Shown one piece after another: positions 50,999 through 63,578 of a DNA stretch of 64,000 nt (its first letter is position 1; each line of letters begins with the position of its first letter). Source of the DNA: Pipra filicauda (Eukaryota; Chordata; Aves; Passeriformes; Pipridae); the NCBI RefSeq assembly GCF_003945595.2, contig NW_024104292.1:3153075-3217074 (forward strand). The letters run 5' to 3'. The position numbers and the translations under genes were made by a program. Under the pieces are notes generated by a model that was not told where the DNA came from, did not search any database, and was given only the letters and a program-made list of their open reading frames with translations.

Positions 50999-52735
50999 TG
51001 ACGTTATTTAACACCAGCCAGCAACTAAGCCCTGCACAGCCATTCACTTACTGCCCTCACAGTGGGATGAGGGAGAGAATTGTAAAAGTGAAAAAAACTT
51101 GTGGGTTGAGATAAAGACAGTTTAATAGATAAAGCTAAAGCCAAGCAAAGCAAAATAAGGAATTTGTTCACCACTTCCCATGAGTAGCAGGTCATCAGCC
51201 ATCCTCGGAAAGCAGGGCTCCATCACACATAACGGTGACTTGCGAAGACCAACACCATCTCTTAGAACGTCCCCCTCTCTTCCTTTTTCTTCCTCCAGCT
51301 CTATATGCTGAGCATGATATGGTGTGTATGCTGAGCCATATGGTCTGGGATATCTCTTTAGTCAGGTGGTGTCAGCTGTCCTGGATGTGTCCCCTCCTAA
51401 CTCCTTGTGCACCCCCAGCCTCCTCACTGGTGGAATGGGGGAGGAGCCAAAAAGGCATTGACTGCGTGTAAGAACTGCTCAGCAGTAATGAAGACATCCC
51501 GTGTTATCAATGTTGTTTACAGCTGTTGTGGTTTGAGTTTCCCCAAAAATCCAATTTTCAAGCCTCCCACAATTTGCCTCAATGTAAGAGAAGTTTTCAG
51601 ATGGGCACAACTCAGCATGGGGGAATTGTATCAAAATTTATTACTAACACAATAAATACTATAATACATTTATAGAGAACAATTCTAACTATCTCTCCTA
51701 TGGTAAAGCAATAGATTTACATAGATCAAATCCCTCCTTTCCCTCCAAATAAAAGTTCAGAAGGAAAGAAGAAAATCACTTTCAGGGCAGCACAATCTCT
51801 TCTCTTCCAAGCAGCAGATTCACTCCATCGTGGTTGGAAAATATCTCTCTCCCTCTCTCTCTTCATACAATGCAGGGGTTTTCTCTCACCTCTTGGCCTT
51901 TCAGCTCCAACCGAAGGTCTCTCTCGCCCGTGGGTTGCAAAGAAGGGACAAAACTCGCCTTACCATGGTCATATCACAGAGTGCAAAGCATCCCATGAAA
52001 GTCCCTTCCTCAGGGGGTCAAGCTCCCCCAAGTCAGAATGTCTAGGGCAGCTCTCAGTTCAGCTTTTGCCCCAAGCGTTCTAACAGAGCTCCTTTCCTCT
52101 GTCTCAAGTTGCCAATGTGGCAAAAGGAGGGGGGAAAGGAAGGTCACTTCCTCAGCATTCCTTCTGACTGTCCTGATCCAGCTCCAGGATGTCTCCGAGC
52201 TTTTGGCTCCTCTCCATCAGACATCTCTGCGTCTCTCAGCTTGGCTCCATGCCATGTTTGCTGCTTCCCTGTTATCTTCTTGGCTTTCAGTCACAGCTCT
52301 CTATTCAGTGATGTTTATGCTGCCATTTTAGTGTCTTCGGTTGTCTACTCACAGCGAAGGAACTCCCCCCAGCTTTTGGCTACGGCACTCAGTCCAGTTT
52401 AACACTGTTCCGAGTTTCGCAGCCCCAGCCAGGGCTGGGGGGCCTTGGCCCCCAGCAGGGCTCACTGGCCCCTCTCTCAAACATGTGGCATCTCAAGCCA
52501 TGGGTGCCTCTCTTCCAACGACGTGATCTGTCTCCTTTTCTGGTCTGTTGTAATATGTTAATTTCACAGGGGTGAATTGTAGCTTCTGATTGGCTCTACA
52601 CCGAAAACACCACCCCCTGGGATTAACCACTTTCCAGCTCTAGGGGAAAACCCTTTTTAACCCATGACAACAGCACAAATCCAAAGCACAGCTACTGTGA
52701 ATAAAATTAACTCTACCTCAGCCAAAATCAGCACA
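50999..52735 (-). mobile_element. LTR, family B (ERVK-like), split by a later LTR insertion
   Basis: Two segments, 50999-51523 and 52675-52735, together form a second copy of the LTR at 19785-20370, read on the minus strand. Without the inserted 1146 bp and one 5-bp duplication the length is 586 bp, the same as the other copy. The TATA-like CATATAGAG lies near 51302-51310, and a poly(A) signal variant ATTAAA at 51121-51126. No PBS or internal region is attached, so it appears to be a solo LTR. Outer target duplication not clear. Confidence 0.88.
51524..52669 (-). mobile_element. Solo LTR, family A, inserted into the family B LTR
   Basis: This 1146-bp LTR reads on the minus strand from TGTCATGGGTT to AACCACAACA and is the same family as 6879-8093. 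It is flanked by perfect 5-bp duplications ACAGC at 51519-51523 and 52670-52674. The uninterrupted LTR at 19785-20370 provides the empty site, joining gtttt-cca to cacaaatcc at the matching point. AATAAA is at 51637-51642 in reverse. Solo, no internal sequence. The 5-bp duplication fits an ERVL-like integrase. Confidence 0.95.
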
Positions 52736-55700
52736 CGTGCTGGTTCATTTTGCCAGCCATACGAACAGAAGGCTTAAAACACTAGGAAGATGTCCTGAAA
52801 AGTGAATAGCAAGGACCTACCTCTTTAACCATTTAAATCAGTGTAAGAGGATTTGGTATCATTTTCCATGTAGATAGAGTCTGGCTAACATGGATGCATT
52901 TTCAAAAGCCCCAGCTGACATTTAAACTTGTTATGCTGATGCATGGAGGTCCGGGGTGCCGTCTGCAGATCCCCTGTGCTGAAGACTGCTCTTGTGCACT
53001 GGCTGTGTATCAGGTTGCTTTCTACATAGATAAAAGTATGCAAAAGGCAACTTCTTGAAACATCCTTCAAAATGTGAACCAATTGATCTAGGTGACTGGG
53101 ATTAAGACTATTGTGTAGTGCTACAGGTGGAGGAAAGAGGAGAAGCTTCCTTATGAGGGAGTTTGCTCAAGAGGATTTTCCTGTAAGGAATGACTCAGTG
53201 CTGTGACCAAGCATCACAGACTCTCCACACCATCCAAAACAGTGATACCATTACAGCTGCCGGAGCACATGATATATAGAAAGCCTAATAATTAAAAGCA
53301 AACTTTTCAACAATTCCTGAGAGTAGACAAAATAAAGATCTACTTGTAACTCAAGAAAAGAACCTGCCCTGAAATAGACAGCTAGACATCCTGTATAATA
53401 TATGAAACACATTAAACTGTTCCTAATGGATTTGCATTTTTGACAAGAAGCTGTGTGAGGCAGGCAATACATAAGGCAGTATATAAAAAAAGATGCCTTA
53501 AATCTTGTTTCTTTCCTGTGCTGAAATGTCTCGCTCTCTCTATTCAGCACTCATAGTGTTCTGCCTCCTCCAAGAAAAAGTACATAAATCCTGTTTTTTA
53601 AAATAGTTGGAGCCTTTAAACAGGTACTATTTCATCATCCTAGTTAACAGGTAGAGGTGATAGTGACTTTCATATACCTATCCTCTGAAAGTTTTCAACA
53701 GTCTTCCTGGACTTGAGAAAAATCCATATCCATAGGAAAGTGAATTTATTTATTTAATTTGTGCAAGTAGACCCTATACTTTCCCAGGGAAGTATCCAAA
53801 CCATCATGGTTTTGCCCTATCACTCTCCCGAGGAAAATGTTTCTTTTATATTAAATAATTAATAGTTCTGTAGCCCTAAAAGGGAGATTTATGGTCTTTC
53901 AGTACAATACTTTGTATACTAAGTAGAAAATCTGGATTCCTATAGCTATTAACTTAAAATATACAATTTTATGTTTCAAATTAGTATTATGGCATGGTGG
54001 TCTAGGAGTCTCTTTTTAGCATTCCGATGTACAGAACACTAGGAAAGAATTCAGGCATTGTATTGCAGCTGAGAGTTTACGGACAAGTCTGTGAAATTTC
54101 TTGCACTGTCAAGTTCAACTTTCTGAAAGACTCTTCTTGAAAAGCAAGGTCAAATTGCAATTTTAGGAGGAGAATGGGTTTTGTGAACTCTGTCATCACT
54201 TCATTTTGCCTCTATGCAAAGAAAATTCTGTTCCAAGTCACAGTACATTTATTCTCAGATAGTTTTACACTGCATTCAACACCAAATATTTTCTGTCAAG
54301 ATGTTTATGTCTACCATGGAACTTTTAAAGAAAGTATTTAGGCTTCTATTACTTGGAAAGAACAGATTTCATCTGGCGTTGGCACTTCTTTTGTCTCACA
54401 GCATAACAGAAATACATTCCCAAAGGTTTAAGTACAATGTGGTGATCAATAAAACAGGAATACAGATATTTCTGTACTGTCTAAATAAAGATTACATCTC
54501 CCCCCACCATTCATAGTATTAATTGACTTGTAATAAAACTGAAATCTAATCAGATTCTTCTAAGAACTTGAGCATCATGAAACTGAAGTTCTTCAGACAT
54601 AGCAAAGAAAATATTTTTGAAACATGAAAGTAAATTGGATAAAAATTATTACCTCCAAATTATAAACTAGGAATTAATGAAGGTTAAGATTATGGACAAA
54701 ATATAATGTTCACTGCAAAGGCTCAGATTTATTTTTTACATTACATATTCAAAACCTCAGATTTGAGTATAAAATCTTTACATGAAAAAGCATATGTCCG
54801 AATTCTACATCATAGCAAAGGGAAAAGCCCAAGTCACACTCACTGCCGCTGTGGGCTGGCTGGGTATATCCCACACTGTTGAGGCTGGCTGGAGAAGGTG
54901 GGCAACCTTGTTTATGGAATGACTCTAAAGTAAACCACTACATGAGTGGCCACCTGTTTGTGCTCTATGGTTTAGTTTTGTGCATCCTAGCTGTGTTACC
55001 TTCACTCATTCTTACAGGAAAAATGCTGTTGATCAGTGTAAGGGTATTTAACTTGAAACCATACAAGATGAGAAAAGTTAGTATAGAGAGATGTTGCGGT
55101 GGAAATACTGAGTCAAGGATTCAGGAAGAAAATATTTCATAAAAATATCCCTAAAAAGGTGTCACAAACAGACGGTGACAACTCAGCATGACTGTTTAAA
55201 ACCAGTTTAAGGCAAGGGAGGATGATAATGAGCATATGAACAGGTAAATTAATAATGTGCTGGTCTTAGATACCTGTGTGTACTATTGACTGTACATGTC
55301 CTGTTTGCAAAGTCTCTCTTCGCACAGTAAAATAATACCTGAAGAAAGGTTCCTGAGGGAGGTTACAGTGCCACCTCATAAGAAAAATAATTTAAACTCT
55401 ATAAATCAACTGGACATGCCATTTTGACAACAGCATGAAACACAAACCAGGGTTAAGAAGCACAACTTCCATCTCATCTCCTCCTCCTACAGACCTCATA
55501 GATCTAGCCTATGTCACAATTCAGAGGATGAAAGTTTGCAACAGAGCCAGAATCAAGCTGACATCCCACGATTTCTTTGTAGTGTTGTTGTATTCAGATT
55601 CCACCTTGGGAAGTCTTTGTGATTTTTAATCTGACTATGAAGCTCTTAATTGAAAATTGAAATCTATGTCTTTCTAGCTCCTCATTTATAGATCTACAGG

Positions 55701-56379
55701 GGTGAAATAATATCCGTTGATGGTTCTTTCATATATGATATTCCCCAGGAGATCAATGTAAATCTTCATGAGGCTTGCAGGGTCACTTGTATGTTTTTTG
55801 CTTTTCACCTGCAGAGAGTGATTTATAAAGGACAAGTTTATGATTGAATAGCTTTTGCTTATCCTGGTTTAAATAATTGCAAGGAACAATTGGTGTACTT
55901 ATAAACATGACTGGAGATTATTTTTGATCAATTTTTTACCTCCTATTGAACCCTTCTGAAGGGAGCATAGGTTCTATTAGGACTCGTTTATTCAATCAAA
56001 CAATAAGAATCAAACACTTCTATTATTTAGCATGAAGGCAATTTTTTTGTGTCTTCAACAGCCTTCATCAACATTAGTCTTACCAGCTTTTAGCATGCAA
56101 ATAAGTACAGTTGCTGTTATTGAAACTATAGAAATCGTATACAACAACCTCAAAGCTGCAGAAGTGAAGTAGAAATGCCATTAAATTCTCAATGCCCTAA
56201 TTCAACTTCATTAATTGTTAATATATAAATGAATGCTATTAATGTTGGTCCACCGCATATTGGATTCAGCTCCTTCCCCTAATGCTATAAATCTCATTGC
56301 AGCATTTTAAAGATGTCTGCGTTCCTCCCTCTTCTCCCTCCCTCCCACCACATGCACACATTCTGAATGATCTTTTCCT
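52736..56379. other. Unique AT-rich DNA, no gene seen
   Basis: Short frames only (for example 54214-54516 and 54879-55142) with no recognisable domain. No repeat recognised. Confidence 0.5.
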
Positions 56380-56704
56380 TTCTCCACCTGGACTACTGCA
56401 TGCAATTCTGGTGCCCCCAACATAAGAATGACGTGGAACTACTGGAACAAGTTCAGAGGAGGTCCACGAAGTTGCTAAGAGGACTGGAACACTTCTCCTA
56501 TGAAAACAGGCTGAGAAAGTTGGGACTGTTTAGCCTGGAGAAGAGAAGGTTGTGTGGAAACCTTATAGCAAATTTCCAGTATCTGAAGGGGGCCTACAGG
56601 GAAGCTGGAGAGGGACTTCGTCAGGAACCGTAGTTTTAGGATGAGGAGTAATGGGTACAAATTGAAACAGACAAAATTTGGGTTATAGATTAGAAAGAAA
56701 TTCT
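56380..56704 (+). mobile_element. CR1 LINE, ORF2 fragment lacking the 3' tail
   Basis: One open frame encodes a CR1 ORF2 late segment ([39 protein letters not shown]). Homology stops after agaaagaaattct at 56704; the final 200 bp with the octamer tail is missing. Both ends are therefore truncated. Confidence 0.93.
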
Positions 56705-56935
56705 AATTAGAAACCTCTCAGATCTCTGACTCAGGTATGTAGCTTCCATTTTCTGTGAGGCACACATGAACCTTTGTTTGAACAGCTATTTGTCCTGTAA
56801 TTATAATGTCTCATCTGTAAAATACAGGGATTCTTGTTTGTTTTTCTGAAGGAACGACAATCTGACAAGGAACATGATGGAAGATTTGAATTTTTAAATA
56901 CTGTAATATGTTTAAATTCTTTGATGTGTTTTGAG

Positions 56936-57015
56936 TTTTTTTTTTTTTTAATTTGTTTGTTTTTGGGGGGGGTATTTTTGGGATTTTTTTGGGGGGAGTT
57001 GTTTTTTTTTTTTGG
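56936..57015 (+). repeat. T/G-only low-complexity tract
   Basis: Eighty bases almost entirely T and G, with G8 (56965-56972), G3 (56980-56982) and G6 (56991-56996) between T runs. It has quadruplex or triplex potential. Confidence 0.85.
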
Positions 57016-57842
57016 TAAAATATGTTGATCAGTACTTGGAGCATGTTTCTGGAATAGAGTGTCACCTGTTTGAGCACTAGCACTGAGCATGAGCAACATG
57101 TACCCTACAGCAAAGTATTCAGTAAAAGAAAGTCAAATTTTAAGGATCAAAAGCAGTTATTCAGTCCTTGGTTTTGTGCAGATCATTTAAAAGTTATGTA
57201 TTCAGTTAAAAACAATTGTCTAAGCTTATTGACTCCTGTCAAAAGAAAAAAGGGCATCTCAAAAGGGAATTGGACCCACTGTTCTCCTAAACATGTTTCC
57301 ACATAGGAAAGATCTTTCTTTCAGTCAAGGAACTGTTAAACTTGAGAAAGGACAAAATGTTTACATACATGTTTAAATGCCTAGAAAAATAAGTGACAGC
57401 TGTGAAAAGACTTAAAAATACGGTAAAGTCAAACAATACAAGATTCAGTTTTAGTTGATGTCATCGCATGATTAGGTTTGAATGATTGAAGTAAAAAATG
57501 TAAAAAAGTACAGATTTTACCTTGTTAGCTTATGCAGGGACATGAAAACTAATATGTATTTTTGAGTTAATGAAGTAAAGTTCAGCTTTCAGTCACTGTT
57601 TGTGTCATTTCTTTGTCTTAGCTCCCATTAGCAGCATTGTTTTAAACAGAGGTGACTGCAACACCTCCATGCTATTCCATCCTTTGTTCCATGATTCTCT
57701 CAGGGGACTACACCAATTTTCCTACATATCCCTGCTTCTAAGGTGTGCAGACAGTTTGTTTCTGTTGAACTATTATCAATATGGAAACTTCTCTTTGCTG
57801 AGCTTTGTCTCTCAGTACTTTTCCACAACTCCCTCCATTACC

Positions 57843-57870
57843 AAAAAAAAGGAAAAAAAAAAAAAAGAAA
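57843..57870 (+). repeat. A-rich tract
   Basis: A8, GG, A14, G, AAA; simple sequence. Confidence 0.9.
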
Positions 57871-60107
57871 AGTGAGGAACATCTGAACAACTTGTTAAAG
57901 CAAAAGAATCCAAAAGAAAGATGTCTGCCAGGGAATCTGTGGGGTCAATAAACCACAAAAGAGTGAAGGAAGTGCCTAATAATTTAGGAGTAGAAGTAAA
58001 GGTAGCTTATTCTTCCATGTCTGTGTCTGTTGCTAGAGATCTTAGGCATTCTCACACCAGAACCTTTCCTCATGTAAATCTCATCAGAAAATGTGTCTGA
58101 AATTGAAATGTGAACAGAATAGTTTTCAGCACAACTCAACAAAATAAACAGTAACAAATTGATACAACCAGTGGTATTCCCTCAAGAGTTGTTAAAGGAA
58201 GTTGAGTATGAAATAGCTAAACTGTCAAAACTGATTATAGTAATAACTTTTCATTTATAACTGCCCTGATACCATAGAATGAAAGGTAACATATGTGTTT
58301 CTTCTGGTTTCTTTGGAGGAGAGGAGAAGGGTGATTTTTTATTTTTTTTTTCAAAATGCGTTAAGGAGGACCTAATGAAATGCTGACCAGAAAGACAAAT
58401 CAAAGTAATAAAAAATAAAAGAATGAGATTTGTAGTCCTAATGATAGTAGTAATATTATGGAAAAAATCAGCATAGTTCTTATAAAAGAAAGTCTGAACA
58501 TAAATCATTTTTAAAGGAGTCAAAAAAGACAAGAGAGAGAGAGTCAAAAAAGTCCAATTAGCTTTCTCAAGGGTACTTGACAACATTTTATTTTAGAAAA
58601 ATAAAAAAGCATAAAGGCATAAAAATCATCAGTCTTTTAAGTTAATGACTGGTTAGAAGATAGCAAATTAAGGATAGGAATAATTAGGCAGTTTTCACAG
58701 TGTATCGAGGTCACCAGTGGAGATTTATAGGGACCCGTTCTAAGACTTTTGCTGTTGAAAATACTGATAAAGTCATAACAAGTGGAAAGTCACAATAATA
58801 TTTGTCAAACTAACTATCCAATTCACAATTATGAAGATAAAATCAAATTAAATTCAGTGCCAACAATTGCCAGTGATGTACATGAATAAAAAACCTATCT
58901 TTGAATACGAGGTAGAGCTTCTAGAGTAGTTATAACAAAAGAGACACTAGACATAAAGCAGTTCCATCAAAACACTGTTGGAGCACTTGGAAGTGGTCAA
59001 AAAAGAGTAACTGTGCATTAACAATTCCTAGGAGCTAAATAGAGAACAAGCATACATAAAAAGTTTTACTATTGCAGAAATCCGACATGCTTCCTCCAAC
59101 ACAAGAGTACTGCACAGAAGTCTGGTCCCCTGCTTCCCTCTAGAGCCTTGCATTAATAAATGAAAAGAGATGAGGAAGGTCAGTAAGAATAATCAGAAAT
59201 AGAAAATAACGAAGAACAGAGAACAAAAGCAAAAGATTCAGATTTTGAAGTGATCAAAGAGGTGGAAACCTGAGGAGAAACCTAGGCTAATGACTAAAGG
59301 ATTATCTGACTGGATTGCACAGTTAGAGCTAGAATCTTTTAAATGTGAGATAATATCTCAGAAGAAGACATTAAAAGATTGAGATGGACATTATATTTAA
59401 ATACTCTTAATTCAAGACTTGGTTTTGGGACTGTTTATCTCAATGTCTCTTTTTTATGTTAAAAATCAAATCTTCAACTTACATTTATATATATTGCCCA
59501 CCTATGAAATTATCATGAAATCAACTGTTTGTTAACTGGTAGTAGTCTATTGTTTCTTACTTCAAACAAATGTATTGAGTTTTCAAAAGAAAGCTTTGAC
59601 AAATATCCATTATTCTTACCCTTATGTGAAAAAAACATTTTTTTCTGTCTTGAAATAGTTTATTTTCTAGAGACATTATGTAATTTACGTAGTACTTATG
59701 TTTCCTAATGATATTATTTTAAATGTTTCTATTTTTCTCAAAGTGATAACAAAATAGAATCTGATTATTTTGTCCTTGTTCATTTATCAATGTTTAATAT
59801 CTCTTCAGAAGTTTTACTTTGCAATTCTTTCCAAAGAACTTTAAAAAACCCAACAAAATCCCTGGACTTACTTTGGGTCAAAGAAATTAGTGTTAGAATA
59901 AAAATATTAGCTTGAAAAGAAAAACATGTCTATTATAGGACATTTACATTTAGGTACACTTGTATAATCCATGCCTTGATAGGTTTTAAGATGTAGTAAA
60001 AGTGTTACCAGCTTTAATACCCTATTTCACATGTTATTGTGCCTGAAGATTATAGATTCTTCCAAAAGGGCCTTTTATACCTGGGCTTCATACAAACCAT
60101 AAGTAAT

Positions 60108-60150
60108 GGGATATACATACATATATATAATTTATATATATAAATATATT
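60108..60150. repeat. (TA)n-rich microsatellite
   Basis: acatacatatatataattta followed by tatatataaatatattt. Confidence 0.85.
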
Positions 60151-61482
60151 TCCTCAAGGGAGACAATACCTATCTACTGTACAGGAGCCCTTGCAGGTTG
60201 CTGGGTCTATTAAAGTTTCAGAAAGCATCACAACTCTACATGCAAACTAACTTTTTGTAAGAGTGTCTTCAAATCTCTTCAAACTTCCAAACTTCATGGT
60301 ACAATGAAAAAGAATAGAATAAGAAATTAACTAGAGGAACTATAAGCGGGAAAATACCCTAAAATTTTGATAATGTAATAAATTTAAGCAAATTTAAGTA
60401 ACTGTGTAGTTCTTTGGGTTAGGGCTACTGGGGTTAGAAACTTTAATGACTGTGTGAAATGGATTGACAGCACTAATAAAAGGCAACTGAAAATACACTT
60501 AAAATTTATGTAATTGATATATTTTTCCTGGGAGACCTTCTTCTACCAGACTTTTAATTAAATAAATGACTTAACTCTATTTTATAAAATGGATTCCAAG
60601 ACAGATATGTTAGCTGAACTATGCACTGACAGAAAAAAATTACTCTTTGCTGAAATGCTTGTAGAGAATTTCTAAGTTCCCTTGGAATATTCGTCTTTAA
60701 GGCAGACAGCATAAAAAGTAAATAAATAAACACTGGCATTAAGTGGAAGGAGGATGGAAAAGAAATGCTTGCAGTAAAAAGATTTGTACAGCCAAAGGGC
60801 AAGATGGGTCAAACCAAAACTATCAGCAATGCAATGACAGAATCCTGATATATTCTCCTAATACAACATTAACGTCTTGCCATAGTGGAGATCTTTGTGA
60901 CCTTAGCAAGATTTACTGCAATTTTTCATGAGAAATCTGTTTTGACTTATAACCTTTCTGATACACACAGGAACATATAAATGACACAGATGTGCTCTCA
61001 GGTAGAAGCATAAGCTTCTTTTGGGACATTTCAAATTCCATAGTTCATTACTAAGGCACAGGAATAAATTAAATACATTTTGTATGACACATAAGTGTTT
61101 CAGTTATAGAAAAGAAAACATCAGAAAATGTCATGAGCTGAATGTAGGGGAACTTTATTACTTAAAACATGCCTTGCATATCATCAGCTGCACTTTTGAG
61201 CATTACATCTGCAAAGTCATGAAGCACTTTAGAACGAAGCTGTCATGAGCCATTGCACATACTTTGGCCTTTTGATACTCAACTACTTGGAAAAGCTTAT
61301 TTTTCAGTAGTTTCTGAGTCATTTAGGAACCAGAGAGATTTAATTCAAAGACTTTACCCTTTTTTAACACTTCAGCCCTGGAAGCTGCAGGCTTGTGGGC
61401 TCAGCCAGGAATTTTACTTTAAAATATATATTTAGGGTTCTTTAATACCTCAAGACAGCATCAAGAGAATAAGCCACATACT

Positions 61483-62096
61483 TGTTCCCAAGAGGTATTT
61501 TTTATTAATAATTTAGGGGAGAAAATAAGGGAACTTGATAAAAGTTCAAAAGGACATCACACAAGCTAGGCAAAATGCTCCACCACAATACTGATCCAGC
61601 ACATACTATTCCACAACAATTAAGTCAAAATCTAATTCCTCCAGCTTCAAGCCACCCAAAGCATCAAGAAAGGAGAAGTAGAGGGAGCAGGAGGAGAGAA
61701 GGAGAAAGAGGGAGAGACATATAATATAGCTACCACTGAAACCTTGTGGAAGCTCTCACATGTCCAGATGGCAGGGCCATGACAGTGGTGCTCATATGCC
61801 TTTAGTTTTATCTGCTTTAGTCCCTATGACCAACCCATCCAGGCAGGGTCTCTGACCCACCAGCCACTCTGGGGCTCCAGGCCAGGGTGAGGGGCAGTGT
61901 TCTCACTGAATCTGTCAATCTGAGGCTGGGTCAGAGGCTGCAGGAGATGTGGTGTGTTATAGTTTTCCCAGGCAGTTTGTGACTGGCTTCCCCATGTGGT
62001 TCCAGGAGCTGCCATGAGGGATATGCCACCCCACCTCTGTGAGGTTCGACTCATCCCTTCACCACCAACCTTCCCACTCAAGGTGGTTCCAACACA
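61483..62096 (-). mobile_element. Probable solo LTR, family D
   Basis: A GC-richer block of 614 bp on the minus strand starts TGTGTTGGAACCACC and ends CTTGGGAACA, giving TG...CA ends. Near the 3' end it has AATAAA (reverse of 61501-61506), and mid-way a TATA-like CTATATTATATG next to a purine/pyrimidine tract (61668-61717). Flanks are atact (61478-61482) and ataat (62097-62101), a 5-bp duplication with one mismatch. I cannot name the family; the LTR architecture is the evidence. Confidence 0.5.
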
Positions 62097-62101
62097 ATAA
62101 T

Positions 62102-63452
62102 TACCGATCTGTTGTCTACAACCTTTCTGTCAGTAGTTACTTTTTAGAGGTAGACAGTGTCATCCCCACTATGAATATAATAGTATACATATTGACAGGA
62201 ATTGAGTATGAGAAGGTGCATAGGAGGCTCTTATTTAGAGAGTTTTATAGATGAATGTTAAAAAAAATTGTACAGTATGTCTTAAAGCATAATGATCTCC
62301 CTAGAGTGTGAATAAAAGCTGAAAATATTAGCATTGGCTGATTAAGAAACCATTTGTGTTTCCCTCCTGTTGGTAAGATATATATAATGACTTTCATTAA
62401 GCAGAGACCTGACAATCAAACACAACATAACTTGCTAGTAAGATACAAAGGTATAGGCAACTAAAACAAAAGAAAATTTAAGGTGATGAAAGTAAAGTTC
62501 CTGCTGCTGTTTTTTTATCCAACTTTATACTTTTCTTAAAAAGAGATGTCATAAGTAGAGGACTTTTTTTTTTTTCAAATGTATGTAAATGCAGTCTTTA
62601 TTGTAAAAGTGCTACACATATGAAACTGCATTTTCAAAGGCCCTGGGAGACTTTAGCCTCTACCTATTTAAAGTGGTTATTCTCAAAACTATTACCCAAC
62701 ATCCAAGTTACTTCTATAATTCACATTTTAAAAGAGAAAAAAAAGTCATAAAACTTTAGTGCACTAAAAATAAGGATAAACAATATATATTTCCATATGT
62801 GCAAACTATTCATTACAGAGTGACAATAAAGTACTTCAGAGTTCTGAACTTCTTGTGATTAATGTATTTCTTGTTTGCATCAGCTTCACTTCATGCCTCA
62901 CTACACATCCAAGGTGTCCCTTAATCAGCACTGCTGCTTAGTCTGTCATTTCTTGTTGCTTAAATAATACAATCACTTGTGGTAAGAGGTATGTAGGACT
63001 ACACCAAATTTTTCCACTTTGAACTATAGAATTTCTTAAGTGTCTTTTGCAGGACATTTTATCATCATTCTAGCAGTTTCAAAAACACATGAACATCTCA
63101 TGTAGGATTGAAGCAAATGAAACCTTTTTAATGTGTAGATATCCTTCTTTTCCATTTGGGAAGTTTTACTTAACGTGCCATGCAGTGAGTTATGGTACCT
63201 TTATTTGACACTCTCAGATGCAATAGAATGGTACTGGAATTACATGGTGCTGATAATTTAAAATAAAGTATGATCTTCTCGCTTCTCTAAGAGACCGTCT
63301 CACATGTTGCAGTGGCAAAAGAAATTAAGTTTCTCCCAATAAAGGATTTGAAATAAAAATAAAGCATCTCTTTTGATATGGGGAAAGCAGTGTTTTTATC
63401 AAAACACAGAAATATATTGGTAAAAACATGGGGAAAAATATGAGAGTTCTAG
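62102..63452. other. Unique AT-rich DNA, no gene seen
   Basis: No recognised element. Confidence 0.55.
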
Positions 63453-63578
63453 TTGGAATAGAATAGAGCATTTCAGTTGGAAGGATCTTACAGTGATTGT
63501 CTAGTCCAGCTACCTGACCACTTCAGGGTTGACCAAACAGTTAAAGATGTTTTAAGGGCATTGTTCAAATGCCTCTTC
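63453..63578 (-). mobile_element. CR1 LINE, 3'-end fragment
   Basis: Starts near tagaatagagcatttcagtt and matches a reverse-complement CR1 3' end (tgattgtctagtccagctac, then cagggttgaccaaacagtta), stopping at aaatgcctctt where a second CR1 begins. Confidence 0.88.

Larger units (their letters stand above)
56705..61482. other. Unique AT-rich DNA with low-complexity tracts, no gene seen
   Basis: Besides the tracts listed separately it holds short chance frames only. No interspersed repeat recognised in 4.7 kb. Confidence 0.5.
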
